Below, one piece after another: positions 8,068 through 14,866 of a stretch of 17,652 nucleotides of DNA. The DNA comes from Chloroflexota bacterium (GTDB lineage: Bacteria > Chloroflexota > Dormibacteria > CF-121). Below the pieces are notes generated by a model that was not told the DNA's origin, searched no databases, and was given only the letters and a program-made list of their open reading frames with translations. The position numbers were made by a program, and so were the translations under genes. The stretch spans positions 414 to 18,065 of the forward strand of contig VBFF01000090.1 of NCBI GenBank assembly GCA_005889285.1, given 5' to 3'. The first letter of the stretch is position 1. Every line of letters begins with the position of its first letter.

Positions 8068-8237
8068 GCGCCGATGCCGCCCGAGATGTTGCAATACATG
8101 TTCTGCACCTGGTTGCCGAGGAGCATCAGGACCACGATGAGCACCACGACCACCAGGCAGAGGATCAGCGAGTACTCCACGAGCGACTGACCCGCCTGCT
8201 CGTCGCCAGCCTTCAACCAACGCCAGAGCGTCGACAT
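8064..8237 (-). CDS. Flp/Fap-type pilin subunit
   Basis: 57 aa, starting ATG at 8237 and ending TAA at 8066-8064. The protein has a short basic leader (STLWRWLKAGDEQAG), then QSLVEYSLIL and a continuous hydrophobic helix (LCLVVVVLIVVLMLL, about 26-40), then GNQVQNMY. G16 followed by Q17 fits the prepilin peptidase site, with the hallmark Glu at +5 (E21) and Tyr at +6. This is the class of Flp pilins assembled by Tad (tight adherence) machinery on the cell surface. Two cysteines (27 and 49) are present. Its stop shares bases with the smpB stop, tail to tail. No tad genes are in the window. A hexamer CACGCT lies six bases before the ATG, so it may be leaderless. Confidence 0.82.
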   Translation of the reverse strand: MSTLWRWLKAGDEQAGQSLVEYSLILCLVVVVLIVVLMLLGNQVQNMYCNISGGIGA

Positions 8238-8355
8238 GCGAATAGCGTGAGCCCGGGGTGTAAGGAACCGACTTACGAGCCCGCGCGCGCTCGGTCCAGG
8301 CAGCGGATCCAGCTACAGAGAAGCCCGTAGGCGTTTTTGAGCCGGAAACTCGGGG

Positions 8356-8361
8356 TAGAAT
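8356..8361 (+). promoter_or_regulatory. Probable -10 box of the ssrA promoter
   Basis: TAGAAT, five of six matches to TATAAT, lies 22 bases before the mature tmRNA 5' end, leaving a short leader for RNase P to remove. A -35 is not clear: TTTTTG at 8334-8339 gives a 16-base spacer but matches poorly. Confidence 0.45.
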
Positions 8362-8383
8362 TGAACTGCTCCGACAGGCTGGC

Positions 8384-8751
8384 GGGGGCGCCAGGTCTCG
8401 ACGGGGTAGTGGTCTGCAAGATGGCGAGCCGTGTCGCCGAGCACGTAAAAGCGGCAAGGCTATAAACGCCAATCGCGAACTGGCTTACGCTGCGTAAGTA
8501 GCGAAGTCATCCGGGGATTTATCCCCGGCGCCGGCCCGCTCTGCGTCAGCAGGAGCGGTGTCCGGCGTAAACTCCGCTGACTCGCTCCCGGCGGGCGTCG
8601 CGGCCGTCGGGGGGACTCAACACCGCGACTGGCCTGTCCGGATCCGCTCCCACGGGAGCCGGGCAGGTGAGATGCAAAACCGGGAGTACGCTCGTAGATG
8701 TCTTGCGGGACGCTGCTTCGGACGCGAGTTCGATTCTCGCCGCCTCCACCA
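8384..8751 (+). ncRNA. ssrA: Transfer-messenger RNA (tmRNA)
   Basis: 368 nt, one-piece tmRNA. The acceptor stem pairs GGGGGCG (8384-8390) with CGCCTCC (8741-8747), then ACCA; its third pair is G-U, the alanine identity signal. The T arm is GCGAG/CTCGC (8724-8728, 8736-8740) around loop TTCGATT. GTCTGCAAGA (8412-8421) pairs with TCTTGCGGGAC (8701-8711) as helix 2. The resume codon is GCC at 8468, giving ANRELAYAA and stop TAA at 8495-8497. The CCGGGGA/TCCCCGG hairpin (8511-8528) follows, then the pseudoknot region. It rescues stalled ribosomes with SmpB, encoded just upstream, and tags the incomplete protein for proteolysis. CCA is encoded. Confidence 0.97.
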
Positions 8752-8753
8752 GC

Positions 8754-8770
8754 CGGCCGGAGCCCGGCCG
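8754..8770 (+). terminator. Hairpin directly after tmRNA, possible terminator
   Basis: CGGCCGG (8754-8760) and CCGGCCG (8764-8770) form a seven-pair GC stem with a three-base loop, beginning three bases after the tmRNA CCA. Only CTT follows, not a T run, so it may equally be a 3'-processing or stabilising element. Confidence 0.4.
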
Positions 8771-8771
8771 C

Positions 8772-9066
8772 TTCCCGGCGCATCCCCGGCCTATTTGAAC
8801 GCGCGGCGGATTGTCACTGAACCGTGGGGCAGCGCTCGTCTTGCTCCATGCATATTTGAGGTTGTGGCCGATACAGACTGGACCTCAGAGGGGCCGATCA
8901 GGAAGCACCCAACAAAAAAGCGAAAACGCAACCGCAGGAAAGAAACCCCGACAGAGGCTTCGACTGCAGGCCGCATGATTGTCGACCGGTGGACGCAGGC
9001 GATCCTACCGCCGGGTTCGGACGAGAATCCGAACGTTCCCGGCATTTGAGCCCTCAGAGGTCGGGT
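8772..9066. other. Intergenic region without a convincing gene
   Basis: About 295 bp between tmRNA and the converging lipoprotein gene. Open frames cross it on both strands, but none has a recognisable product, and the longest plus frame runs in from tmRNA. A stretch around 8910-8945 is unusually A-rich for this genome. CCTCAGAGG occurs at 8883-8891 and again at 9052-9060. The hairpin at 9011-9042 is the only strong structure. Confidence 0.5.
9011..9042 (-). terminator. Strong hairpin downstream of the lipoprotein gene
   Basis: GTTCGGA (9015-9021) and TCCGAAC (9028-9034) pair perfectly around a six-base loop. CCGG at 9011-9014 and 9039-9042 extends the stem across a four-base bulge, making about 11 pairs. 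It lies 25 bases past the stop of the minus-strand lipoprotein gene, where a terminator is expected. No T tract follows on either strand, so the role is inferred. Confidence 0.4.
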
Positions 9067-9627
9067 TTACGGGCCGGGGAAGGAGAAGCTGTCCAGCACC
9101 AACTGGAGGCCGGCATCATCGCCGCCCGGGGCCTCCTCGATCTCGTAGGTATTCGCCTGGTGCTCGAACACGATGATCACCGCGCCGCTGGCCGGCCCCG
9201 AGGTGGTGACCACGATCTTGTCGGCGGCCATGGCATCGACCCGCGTCTGGCTCACCTGGTTGTCCTGGGCGAGGCTCGTTTCCACTTGATCCTTGGGTCC
9301 GGCGACGACCCTGACCTCGATCGGCGGCATAAACGACCCTGACGCGGGCACGTGGGATGGCACCGCGGATGGCGGCCCAAAGGCCACCACACTGACGGCG
9401 CCGCCGGCCCCAGGCTCGGCCGTGTAGTCGCGCGAGATCCACCCGGACGGGAAGCAGAGATGGTAGGCGAGGGTGGTGTGCTGGTAACTCTCCCCCTTGC
9501 TGCAGCCAACCGACGACGACGCGGTTGCCTGCAGCGGAGCTGGTGCGTTCGCGTCGCCGCCGCATCCAGATAACACCGTCGCGGCAAGCAGGCTGAACAG
9601 TACCCCCCGAATGCGGGCGCTGGCCAC
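9067..9627 (-). CDS. Putative secreted lipoprotein, function unknown
   Basis: 186 aa from a GTG start. The N-terminus is a lipoprotein signal peptide: ARIR, hydrophobic VLFSLLAATVL, then lipobox LSGC with lipidated C22, so it should be processed by the LspA encoded in this window. A short Ala/Pro/Ser linker (about 24-40) follows. The mature domain (about 41-186) has HLCFPSGWISRDY near its start and an alternating hydrophobic pattern (EVRVVAGPKDQ, DKIVVTTSG, AVIIVFEHQANTYEIEE) that suggests a beta-rich fold, like PsbP/Mog1-type domains that begin with a 'P-GW' motif. That resemblance is weak, so no function is given. A possible promoter sits immediately upstream and would give a leaderless mRNA. 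Confidence 0.8.
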   Translation of the reverse strand: MASARIRGVLFSLLAATVLSGCGGDANAPAPLQATASSSVGCSKGESYQHTTLAYHLCFPSGWISRDYTAEPGAGGAVSVVAFGPPSAVPSHVPASGSFMPPIEVRVVAGPKDQVETSLAQDNQVSQTRVDAMAADKIVVTTSGPASGAVIIVFEHQANTYEIEEAPGGDDAGLQLVLDSFSFPGP

Positions 9628-9633
9628 CGAGGA

Positions 9634-9661
9634 AGCGTACAGGAAATGCTGCGGCTGAAAA
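9634..9661 (-). promoter_or_regulatory. Possible promoter of the lipoprotein gene
   Basis: On the minus strand, TACGCT (9639-9634) lies six bases before the GTG start at 9627, with TTTTCA (9661-9656) sixteen bases further upstream. Transcription would begin at or next to the start codon. Confidence 0.35.
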
Positions 9662-9669
9662 CGCCGGGC

Positions 9670-10530
9670 TTAGCGAAAGATCGAGCTGGCCAGCCACCAG
9701 CAGGCGGCCACGCCCACCACGGCCGGCAGAATGCCGCCGAGCCGCGTCAGGAGCGCCACGATCTGGGCCGGGATCACCCAGAAGACCGAGATCGGGTCGG
9801 CCTTGACGACACCAACTCGCGCCTGCTCCGCGACCGGGCCGGCCTCTTCGTAGGAGGGCAGCATGTGGGACGCGAACGATAGCCCGAGCCAGAGTTGGAC
9901 CCAGGTGATCCAGGTGATCGGCAGGTGCAGCAGCACCCGCGGCGTCAGTACGGGGGCGAGACAGATCACGGAGAAGATCGCCAACAGCAGCGTCGGCAGG
10001 TAGGTGATGGCGATCGCCGTGCCCAACTTCGGCGGCGCTTCATAGACGGTGTATGCGGCCGGGTCGTCGACCCGGAAGTACACCACCTCGTCGATCGTAA
10101 GCCCGGAGCGGTGGGCGATCGTGAACTGGATCGCGGTTCGAAGCACGACCGCCGGAAAGCCGAACAGATGGATGGTGCGCGCGATCAGCAGGGGAAGCGC
10201 GCGGATGAAGCTGATCCGGGCCGTCCCTTTCGCGAGTTGCACCGCATACGGTGTGCCACGCTTCACGGCCACCCGGGCCACCGTGCTGCTCCGGATTACG
10301 GCGAGCTTGGCCGCGCTGCCGAGCTGCTCGGCGCCGGTCCGAAGCACGGGGGCGGCCTTGGCGCGCATCCGGGCCCAGGGTACGGCGCGCAGGCGCGCGA
10401 GCACTTGCTCGACGATCGACGGTGCGAGTTCGCCGCCGCGCGGTAGCGGTCGCGGCGCCGGGGGCCTGGCGGATGACGGCGTCAGATCCAGCGGGAGATC
10501 TTCCTGGATGGGGTCGAGCGCTCCGCTCAT
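9670..10530 (-). CDS. Multi-pass membrane protein resembling a DUF3267-like metalloprotease but without HExxH
   Basis: 286 aa. The open frame extends further upstream, but that part only overlaps the TPR gene; the ATG at 10530 forms an ATGA overlap with the TPR gene's stop. A Pro-rich N-terminal region (1-35) and an amphipathic basic segment (36-105) precede hydrophobic helices at about 109-130, 170-195, 200-220 and 247-283. IDEVVYFRVDDPAAYTVYEA (146-165), LWLGLSFASHMLPS (213-226) and the spacing between them resemble, from memory, integral-membrane proteins with an HExxH zinc site. At that expected place (131-135) the sequence is RTAIQ, so a protease would be inactive. Its role is unknown; coupling to the TPR gene suggests a joint complex. 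The family assignment is tentative, the membrane nature firm. Confidence 0.72.
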   Translation of the reverse strand: MSGALDPIQEDLPLDLTPSSARPPAPRPLPRGGELAPSIVEQVLARLRAVPWARMRAKAAPVLRTGAEQLGSAAKLAVIRSSTVARVAVKRGTPYAVQLAKGTARISFIRALPLLIARTIHLFGFPAVVLRTAIQFTIAHRSGLTIDEVVYFRVDDPAAYTVYEAPPKLGTAIAITYLPTLLLAIFSVICLAPVLTPRVLLHLPITWITWVQLWLGLSFASHMLPSYEEAGPVAEQARVGVVKADPISVFWVIPAQIVALLTRLGGILPAVVGVAACWWLASSIFR

Positions 10531-11495
10531 TTCGCGACCTTCGGCGGCTCGGTGGCCTGCTTGATCTTCAGGAGCAGCACCTGCTGCTCGGTCTTGGTAT
10601 CGAGGGCAATCGCCGGATCGTAGGTGCGCGCCGTGTACCAGGCGGAGAGCCCGGCCTTGGCGTCCTTGTCGAGCAGGTAGCAGTAGGCTTCGTAGGCCCA
10701 GGCCTTGGGCGATGTCGGCACCGCTTCCACGGCCTGCTCCATCTCGCTGGCGCAGCCGGCGTAGTCCAGGGTCGCGAGCCGCGCCTTGCCGTCCTGGTAG
10801 TGGTGCATCCCATTCCACGCTCCGGGCAGGCCGGCTGACGACATGAAGGTGAGGGCCAGGGTGACGCCGATGACGCACAGCACCCAGCCGGGCATTTCCG
10901 GCAGCCCGCCGCGCGCTTTGCGCAGCGGCTGCAGCGCCGCCTCGTAGCGAAGCAACCGGTCGGTGATCTCGGCGTCGGAGACCTCCGGCAGGGATGGCCG
11001 GCGCAGACGCTTCGCGTCGCGCAGGAGCATGACCGCCCCGGTGACGTCGCCGCCGGCGTAGCGCAGGTCGGCCTTGAAGACCAGGCCGTCGCGCGCCCCC
11101 GGATCACCCCGCAAGGCGCGATCGAGATAGTCCTCCGCCATGGCGGTCTCGCGCTTCCAGTAGGCGATCATGCCCATGCCCAGCAGGGCGGCCGGGTTCT
11201 TGGGCTCCCGCCCGAGCACGGCCTCGTACTCGGTCGTCGCGCCGGCGAAGTCGGAGGTCCGGATGCGGGCGAGGCCGAGCAAGGTGTGGGCGTCCGTGAA
11301 ATCCGGGTGGACCTCGATGATCTTGGCGAGCAGCGTTACGGCCGGCTGGGGGTCCTGGGCGCCGACGAAAGCGTAGGCCAGGTAGTAGGCAGCGTAAGCG
11401 TCGTCGGGACGCTTGCGCACCTCGGCGGCCAGCAGCGGCAGTGCGCCTTCAAAGTCATGCCGGCGAATGAGCGCCAGGCCATCGTTGATAGACAT
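10527..11495 (-). CDS. TPR-repeat protein with one central membrane helix
   Basis: 322 aa. Five tetratricopeptide-like repeats fill about residues 1-165 (AYAAYYLAYAFVGAQDPQPA, then AHTLLGLARIRTSDFAGATT and PAALLGMGMIAYWKRETAMA are typical). A single hydrophobic helix lies at about 204-224 (WVLCVIGVTLALTFMSSAG). Two more TPR-like units follow at about 230-296 (KAWAYEAYCYLLDKDAKAGL). Basic residues before the helix (LRKAR) favour an N-terminus inside and C-terminus outside. TPRs usually bind proteins, so this may be a membrane scaffold. Its stop overlaps the start of the next gene by four bases, implying that the two membrane proteins are made together. No Shine-Dalgarno sequence is visible before the ATG at 11495. 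The specific function is unknown. Confidence 0.82.
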   Translation of the reverse strand: MSINDGLALIRRHDFEGALPLLAAEVRKRPDDAYAAYYLAYAFVGAQDPQPAVTLLAKIIEVHPDFTDAHTLLGLARIRTSDFAGATTEYEAVLGREPKNPAALLGMGMIAYWKRETAMAEDYLDRALRGDPGARDGLVFKADLRYAGGDVTGAVMLLRDAKRLRRPSLPEVSDAEITDRLLRYEAALQPLRKARGGLPEMPGWVLCVIGVTLALTFMSSAGLPGAWNGMHHYQDGKARLATLDYAGCASEMEQAVEAVPTSPKAWAYEAYCYLLDKDAKAGLSAWYTARTYDPAIALDTKTEQQVLLLKIKQATEPPKVAK

Positions 11496-11534
11496 GTCCG
11501 GGCCTGCGCGAGTAACGACGTAGTTGTCGTGAAC

Positions 11535-11729
11535 TTACGCGGCTTTGTCGAGCCAGCGCTCGGCGATAAAGGCGAGGAAGGCCCGGTCGAAGTCGACGCC
11601 GTTGAGTTTTGCCGTCGCCGGCCAGGCGTTGCGGACCTCGCCCTGGAGCCGGCGGTACTCCTCGAGATCCAGCCCCTGAGCAAATTCCCACGCCCGCGCG
11701 GCCAGCTCGGCGTTGAGCGGTTTCATCAT
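11535..11729 (-). CDS. Small hypothetical protein
   Basis: 64 aa (63 if the second of two adjacent ATGs is used). It is predicted soluble and mostly helical, with AELAARAWEFAQGLDLEEYR and a C-terminal RAFLAFIAERWLDKAA. I do not recognise the family. Support for it being real: a clear Shine-Dalgarno AGGAG (11738-11734), rare in this window, four bases before the first ATG and seven before the second; G/C-rich third positions; and a position 39 bp upstream of the TPR gene on the same strand, perhaps as first gene of that transcript. A dyad-symmetric site lies upstream. Confidence 0.65.
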   Translation of the reverse strand: MMKPLNAELAARAWEFAQGLDLEEYRRLQGEVRNAWPATAKLNGVDFDRAFLAFIAERWLDKAA

Positions 11730-11746
11730 GGCTCTCCTACCCTATA

Positions 11747-11756
11747 CAACGTGTAA
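11747..11756. repeat. Half-site related to the adjacent 25-bp dyad
   Basis: CAACGTGTAA differs by one base from CAACGTGCAA at 11793-11802, the right arm of the dyad. The two are 46 bases apart in the same orientation within the divergent intergenic region, as expected for additional binding of one regulator. Confidence 0.4.
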
Positions 11757-11776
11757 ACCGAGCAAATGGATTCACC

Positions 11777-11801
11777 TGCACGTTGTGTCACGCAACGTGC
11801 A
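11777..11801. promoter_or_regulatory. Near-perfect 25-bp dyad, candidate operator
   Basis: TGCACGTTG (11777-11785) and CAACGTGCA (11793-11801) are exact inverted copies. The seven-base centre TGTCACG continues the symmetry except for one pair, so 11 of 12 pairs match about the central C11789. It lies between the minus-strand 64-aa gene and the phosphoesterase gene, so it could control both. Codons across it have A/T-rich third positions, which argues against its being coding. Confidence 0.55.
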
Positions 11802-11840
11802 ATCCGCAAGACCACCAAGGCCGATCGCGTCAATCGGGTC

Positions 11841-12932
11841 ATGAGGTTCCCGGTCCTGCGAACGGTCATCGTCGTGGTCGGCGCCGCCGCCGTCCTGGCT
11901 ATCCCCATCACCCTGGTGCTCGGGCATGTGCCGGCGACCTCCACGAGCCTCGCCCGCCCGCTGGCGGCCGAGTCCAGCCGAGACTTCGACGACCACCAGG
12001 TCCAGCTTGCCAGCCGGGTGCCGAAGCCGACAGCCGCACCGGCGGCCACTGCGGTGGGAGCGGCGGCCACCGCCAGCACGACCGCGCCAAGCCATGCCGC
12101 GTCAGCAGCGCCCGTCCGGGCCACGGTCCCGGCCTTTTCGCACATCTTCGAAATCGTGATGGAGAACCACGAATACTCTTCGGTGATCGGTCGCCCTGAC
12201 GCGCCCTACGTCAACAACCTGGCGGCGACCTACGGGCTGGCCACCAACTACTTCGCCGCGTCCCATCCCAGCCTGCCCAACTACCTGGCGCTGACCGCCG
12301 GCAGCACGTTTGGAATCGCCAGCGACTGCACCACGTGCTTCGTCAACGCGACCAACATCGCGGACCAGGTGGAGTCGAGCGGGCGTTCCTGGAAGGCCTA
12401 CATGGAGGACATGCCGACGCCCTGCTACATGGGTGCCTCCGCCGGCAACTACGCGATGAAGCACAACCCTTTCCTCTACTACACGGACATCCGCAATAAC
12501 GCGGCGCGCTGCTCCGCCCACGTCGTGCCGTTTACACAATTCGGGGTGGACATGAGCGCCGGCCAGCTGCCGAACTTCGTCTGGATCACTCCCAACATGT
12601 GCAACGACACCCACGACTGCAGCGTCGCCACCGGTGATGCCTGGCTGCACAATGTCGTTCCCGCGATCACCGGCTCGGCCGCGTTCCGCAACGGCGGCGT
12701 GCTCTTCATCACCTGGGATGAGGGGTCGAGCAATGCCAGTTGCTGCGGCGATGCCTGGGGCGGGCACGTGGCGACGCTGGTCATCTCGCCGAAGTCGATC
12801 GCGGGCGCCCGTTCGAGCATCGCTGAGAATCACTACAGCCTGCTGCGGACGATCGAGGACGGTTTTGGCCTTGTCCACCTGGGCGCCGCCGGTTGGTCGA
12901 GCAGCGTCCCGATGCGCGAGTACTTCCGCTAG
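11841..12932 (+). CDS. Membrane-anchored or secreted phosphoesterase (acid phosphatase/SapM-like)
   Basis: 363 aa. An N-terminal hydrophobic helix (about 7-29, after MRFPVLR) is a signal peptide or anchor. A low-complexity Ala/Thr/Ser/Pro linker (about 32-97) leads to the catalytic domain outside the membrane. That domain has the phosphoesterase-family (PF04185-like) motifs IVMENHEYSSVIG, APYVNNLAATYGLATNYFA, SHPSLPNYLALTAG, PNFVWITPNMCNDTHDC and FITWDEG, as in acid phosphatases and SapM-type lipid phosphatases. Several cysteines could form disulfides. An ATG at 11766 would add 25 residues, but its first dozen codons lie over the dyad and have A/T-rich third positions, so I chose 11841. No Shine-Dalgarno is visible at either. 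The substrate is unknown. Its stop overlaps that of the converging synthetase gene. Confidence 0.87.
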   Translation: MRFPVLRTVIVVVGAAAVLAIPITLVLGHVPATSTSLARPLAAESSRDFDDHQVQLASRVPKPTAAPAATAVGAAATASTTAPSHAASAAPVRATVPAFSHIFEIVMENHEYSSVIGRPDAPYVNNLAATYGLATNYFAASHPSLPNYLALTAGSTFGIASDCTTCFVNATNIADQVESSGRSWKAYMEDMPTPCYMGASAGNYAMKHNPFLYYTDIRNNAARCSAHVVPFTQFGVDMSAGQLPNFVWITPNMCNDTHDCSVATGDAWLHNVVPAITGSAAFRNGGVLFITWDEGSSNASCCGDAWGGHVATLVISPKSIAGARSSIAENHYSLLRTIEDGFGLVHLGAAGWSSSVPMREYFR

Positions 12933-14866
12933 GTCTTGCCCCGCAGTGCGCGAATGGGGTCCAACGTGGCCATGTCGTCGATCGCCGAGAGGTCTCCCGG
13001 CGGGTCACCGAGGAAGACGTTGCGGATGACGCGGCGGAGGATCTTGCCGTTGCGGGTCTTGGGCAGGCGCGGAAGCACGTGAACCCCCGCTGGCTTGAAG
13101 GGCTTTCCCAGCGAGCGTTCGACGCTGCGTGAGACCGCCGCCGGGATCGATTCCTGGTCGGCCTGTGGGCGTGGCACCACGAACACCACCACGGACTGAC
13201 CCTTGAGCGGATCCGGAATCCCGACGGCAGCCGCCTCCGCCACATCGGTGCCGTCGAGCGCGGCGGCTTCGACCTCAGCCGGTCCCACACGCTTGCCCGC
13301 GACCTTGATGGTGTCGTCGGAGCGGCCCAGGATGTACCAGAGCCCGTCCTTATCGATCAAGGCCCAATCACCGTGCACCCAGACATCGGGCCAGCGCGAC
13401 CAGTACGTCTCCAGGTATCGCTCCGGGTCGTTCCAGAGTCCGAGCGTCATGCCCAGGTAGGGGCGGCGCACCACCAGCTCTCCGACCTCGCCCCGCACGG
13501 GCTGGCCGCGCTCGTTGAAGACGTCCGCATCGATACCCGGGATCGGACCGGCGAAACTCCCGGCTTTTGACGGCGTCAGGAAATTTCCGCAGACGAGGCC
13601 GCCGCCGCACTCGGTGCCGCCGGAGTAGTTCATGATGGGCAGCTCGCCGCGTCCGACGACCTCGAAGAGCCAGCTCCATGCTTCGGGGGTCCAGGGCTCG
13701 CCGGTGGAGGCCAGCACGCGGAGCTGGGAGAGCGCCTTCGCCGGCAGGGCCCGCTCGCCGGAGGCCATCAGCACGCGGGTGAGGGTGGGCGAGATGCCCA
13801 GGTGGGTGACCCCGTTGCGGTCGGCCACCGACCAGACGCGACGCGGCTCCGGGAAATCCGGTGCCCCGTCGTAGAAGACCGCCGTGCCGCCGAGCATCAG
13901 GCTGCCGAAGAGCAGGAGCGGCCCCATCACCCAGCCCATGTCGGTCACCCACATCACCCGCTCGGCCGGCCGGACGTCCATGCCGAGTGCCCAGTCCTGA
14001 GCCGCTTTGATCGGAAGGCCGGCGTGCCCGTGCACCGTGCCCTTGGGCCGGCCCGTCGTGCCCGAGGTGTAGAGCAGGAGCAACGGCTCGTCCGGGCGCA
14101 TGGCTTCGGTCGGCACCCCTTGTCGTCGGGCCAGGTCGTCCCAGGCGAGGTCACGCCCGGCCTGCATGGCAACGTCGATGCCGGCGCAGGCAACCACGAC
14201 CAGGTGGCTCAGCTGCGGCAGCGCGGCCGCGGCCTGGTCGGCGATCGGCTTCATCGCGACCGGCCGCCCGCGACGCATCGCGCCGTCGGCGGTGATCAGC
14301 ACGCGGGCGTCAGCGTCGGCCAGCCGCTGGCGGATGGCTTCCGCGCCGAAGCCCGAGAAAAGGGGGACGGCAACAGCGCCGAGCTTGGTGCACGCCAGCA
14401 GGGCGACCGCGTTCTCGATCACGAGCGGCAGATAGAGGCCGACCGCCACGCCACGTTCCACACCGATGGCGCGGAGCCCGGCCGCCGTCTGCTCGACCGC
14501 GTCCTCCAGCTGCGCGTAGGTCAGCTGCCGGACCGTCCCCGCCTCGGTCTCGCCGATCAGCGCGACGCCGTTGGGATTCGACCGGCGGTGGTGGAGCACG
14601 GCCGAGTCGTAGGCATTGAGGAGACCGCCAGGAAACCAGCGGGTGAAGGGAAGGCCCGCGGACGTATCCATCACCGCGTGGTAGGGCCGGGACCACACGA
14701 TGCCCAGCTCCTTGACCAAGGCGTCCCAGAACCACTCGGGGTCACGCGCCGCCCTCTCGCACAGTTGCGGGTAGGTCGCGCACTGATGCTCGCGCATGAA
14801 GCGCCAGAGCCGGCTGCTCTGCATCTGCTCGCTGCTCGGTGACCACGCCGGGGCGACCGCGCTCAT
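12929..14866 (-). CDS. AMP-forming acyl-CoA synthetase (acetyl-CoA synthetase-like)
   Basis: 645 aa, similar in length to acetyl-CoA synthetases. It should activate a carboxylic acid as acyl-AMP and then acyl-CoA. Seen: the ACS N-terminal domain (about 20-100), ATP-binding YTSGTTGRPKG (266-276), NYSGGTEC (413-420), VHGDWALIDKDGLWYILGRSDD with hinge region, and catalytic K608 in PKTRNGK. Where acetyl-CoA synthetase has WWQTET, with a Trp that limits the pocket to acetate, this protein has SGGTEC, so a larger acid is likely. It is the last gene of a three-gene operon and overlaps the CoA-transferase beta gene by ATGA. The actual substrate is not evident. Confidence 0.92.
   Translation of the reverse strand: MSAVAPAWSPSSEQMQSSRLWRFMREHQCATYPQLCERAARDPEWFWDALVKELGIVWSRPYHAVMDTSAGLPFTRWFPGGLLNAYDSAVLHHRRSNPNGVALIGETEAGTVRQLTYAQLEDAVEQTAAGLRAIGVERGVAVGLYLPLVIENAVALLACTKLGAVAVPLFSGFGAEAIRQRLADADARVLITADGAMRRGRPVAMKPIADQAAAALPQLSHLVVVACAGIDVAMQAGRDLAWDDLARRQGVPTEAMRPDEPLLLLYTSGTTGRPKGTVHGHAGLPIKAAQDWALGMDVRPAERVMWVTDMGWVMGPLLLFGSLMLGGTAVFYDGAPDFPEPRRVWSVADRNGVTHLGISPTLTRVLMASGERALPAKALSQLRVLASTGEPWTPEAWSWLFEVVGRGELPIMNYSGGTECGGGLVCGNFLTPSKAGSFAGPIPGIDADVFNERGQPVRGEVGELVVRRPYLGMTLGLWNDPERYLETYWSRWPDVWVHGDWALIDKDGLWYILGRSDDTIKVAGKRVGPAEVEAAALDGTDVAEAAAVGIPDPLKGQSVVVFVVPRPQADQESIPAAVSRSVERSLGKPFKPAGVHVLPRLPKTRNGKILRRVIRNVFLGDPPGDLSAIDDMATLDPIRALRGKT

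Noticed and set aside
8260..8276. Inverted repeat GTAAG/CTTAC upstream of the pilin gene
   Set aside because: Five pairs only and no second copy, so it cannot be separated from chance.
9015..9034. Possible integration remnant: reverse complement resembles the tmRNA T-loop end
   Set aside because: Only about 13 bases match with an insertion, the acceptor-stem part is not repeated, and no integrase is present.
8791..9045. 84-aa minus-strand open frame after the lipoprotein gene
   Set aside because: No family resemblance, no start signal, and it spans the 9011-9042 hairpin.
8558..9049. 163-aa plus-strand open frame
   Set aside because: Its first two-thirds lie inside tmRNA and the rest has no recognisable domain or coding-like codon use.
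10531..10878. N-terminal extension of the pseudoprotease-like protein
   Set aside because: It overlaps the TPR gene in another frame, is Arg/Gly-rich, and the ATG at 10530 gives a normal coupled start.
11515..11530. Inverted repeat ACGAC/GTCGT between the TPR and 64-aa genes
   Set aside because: Only five pairs around a six-base loop, without extension; expected by chance.
13802..14842. 346-aa plus-strand open frame opposite the acyl-CoA synthetase
   Set aside because: Antisense shadow rich in His, Arg and Gly without family motifs.
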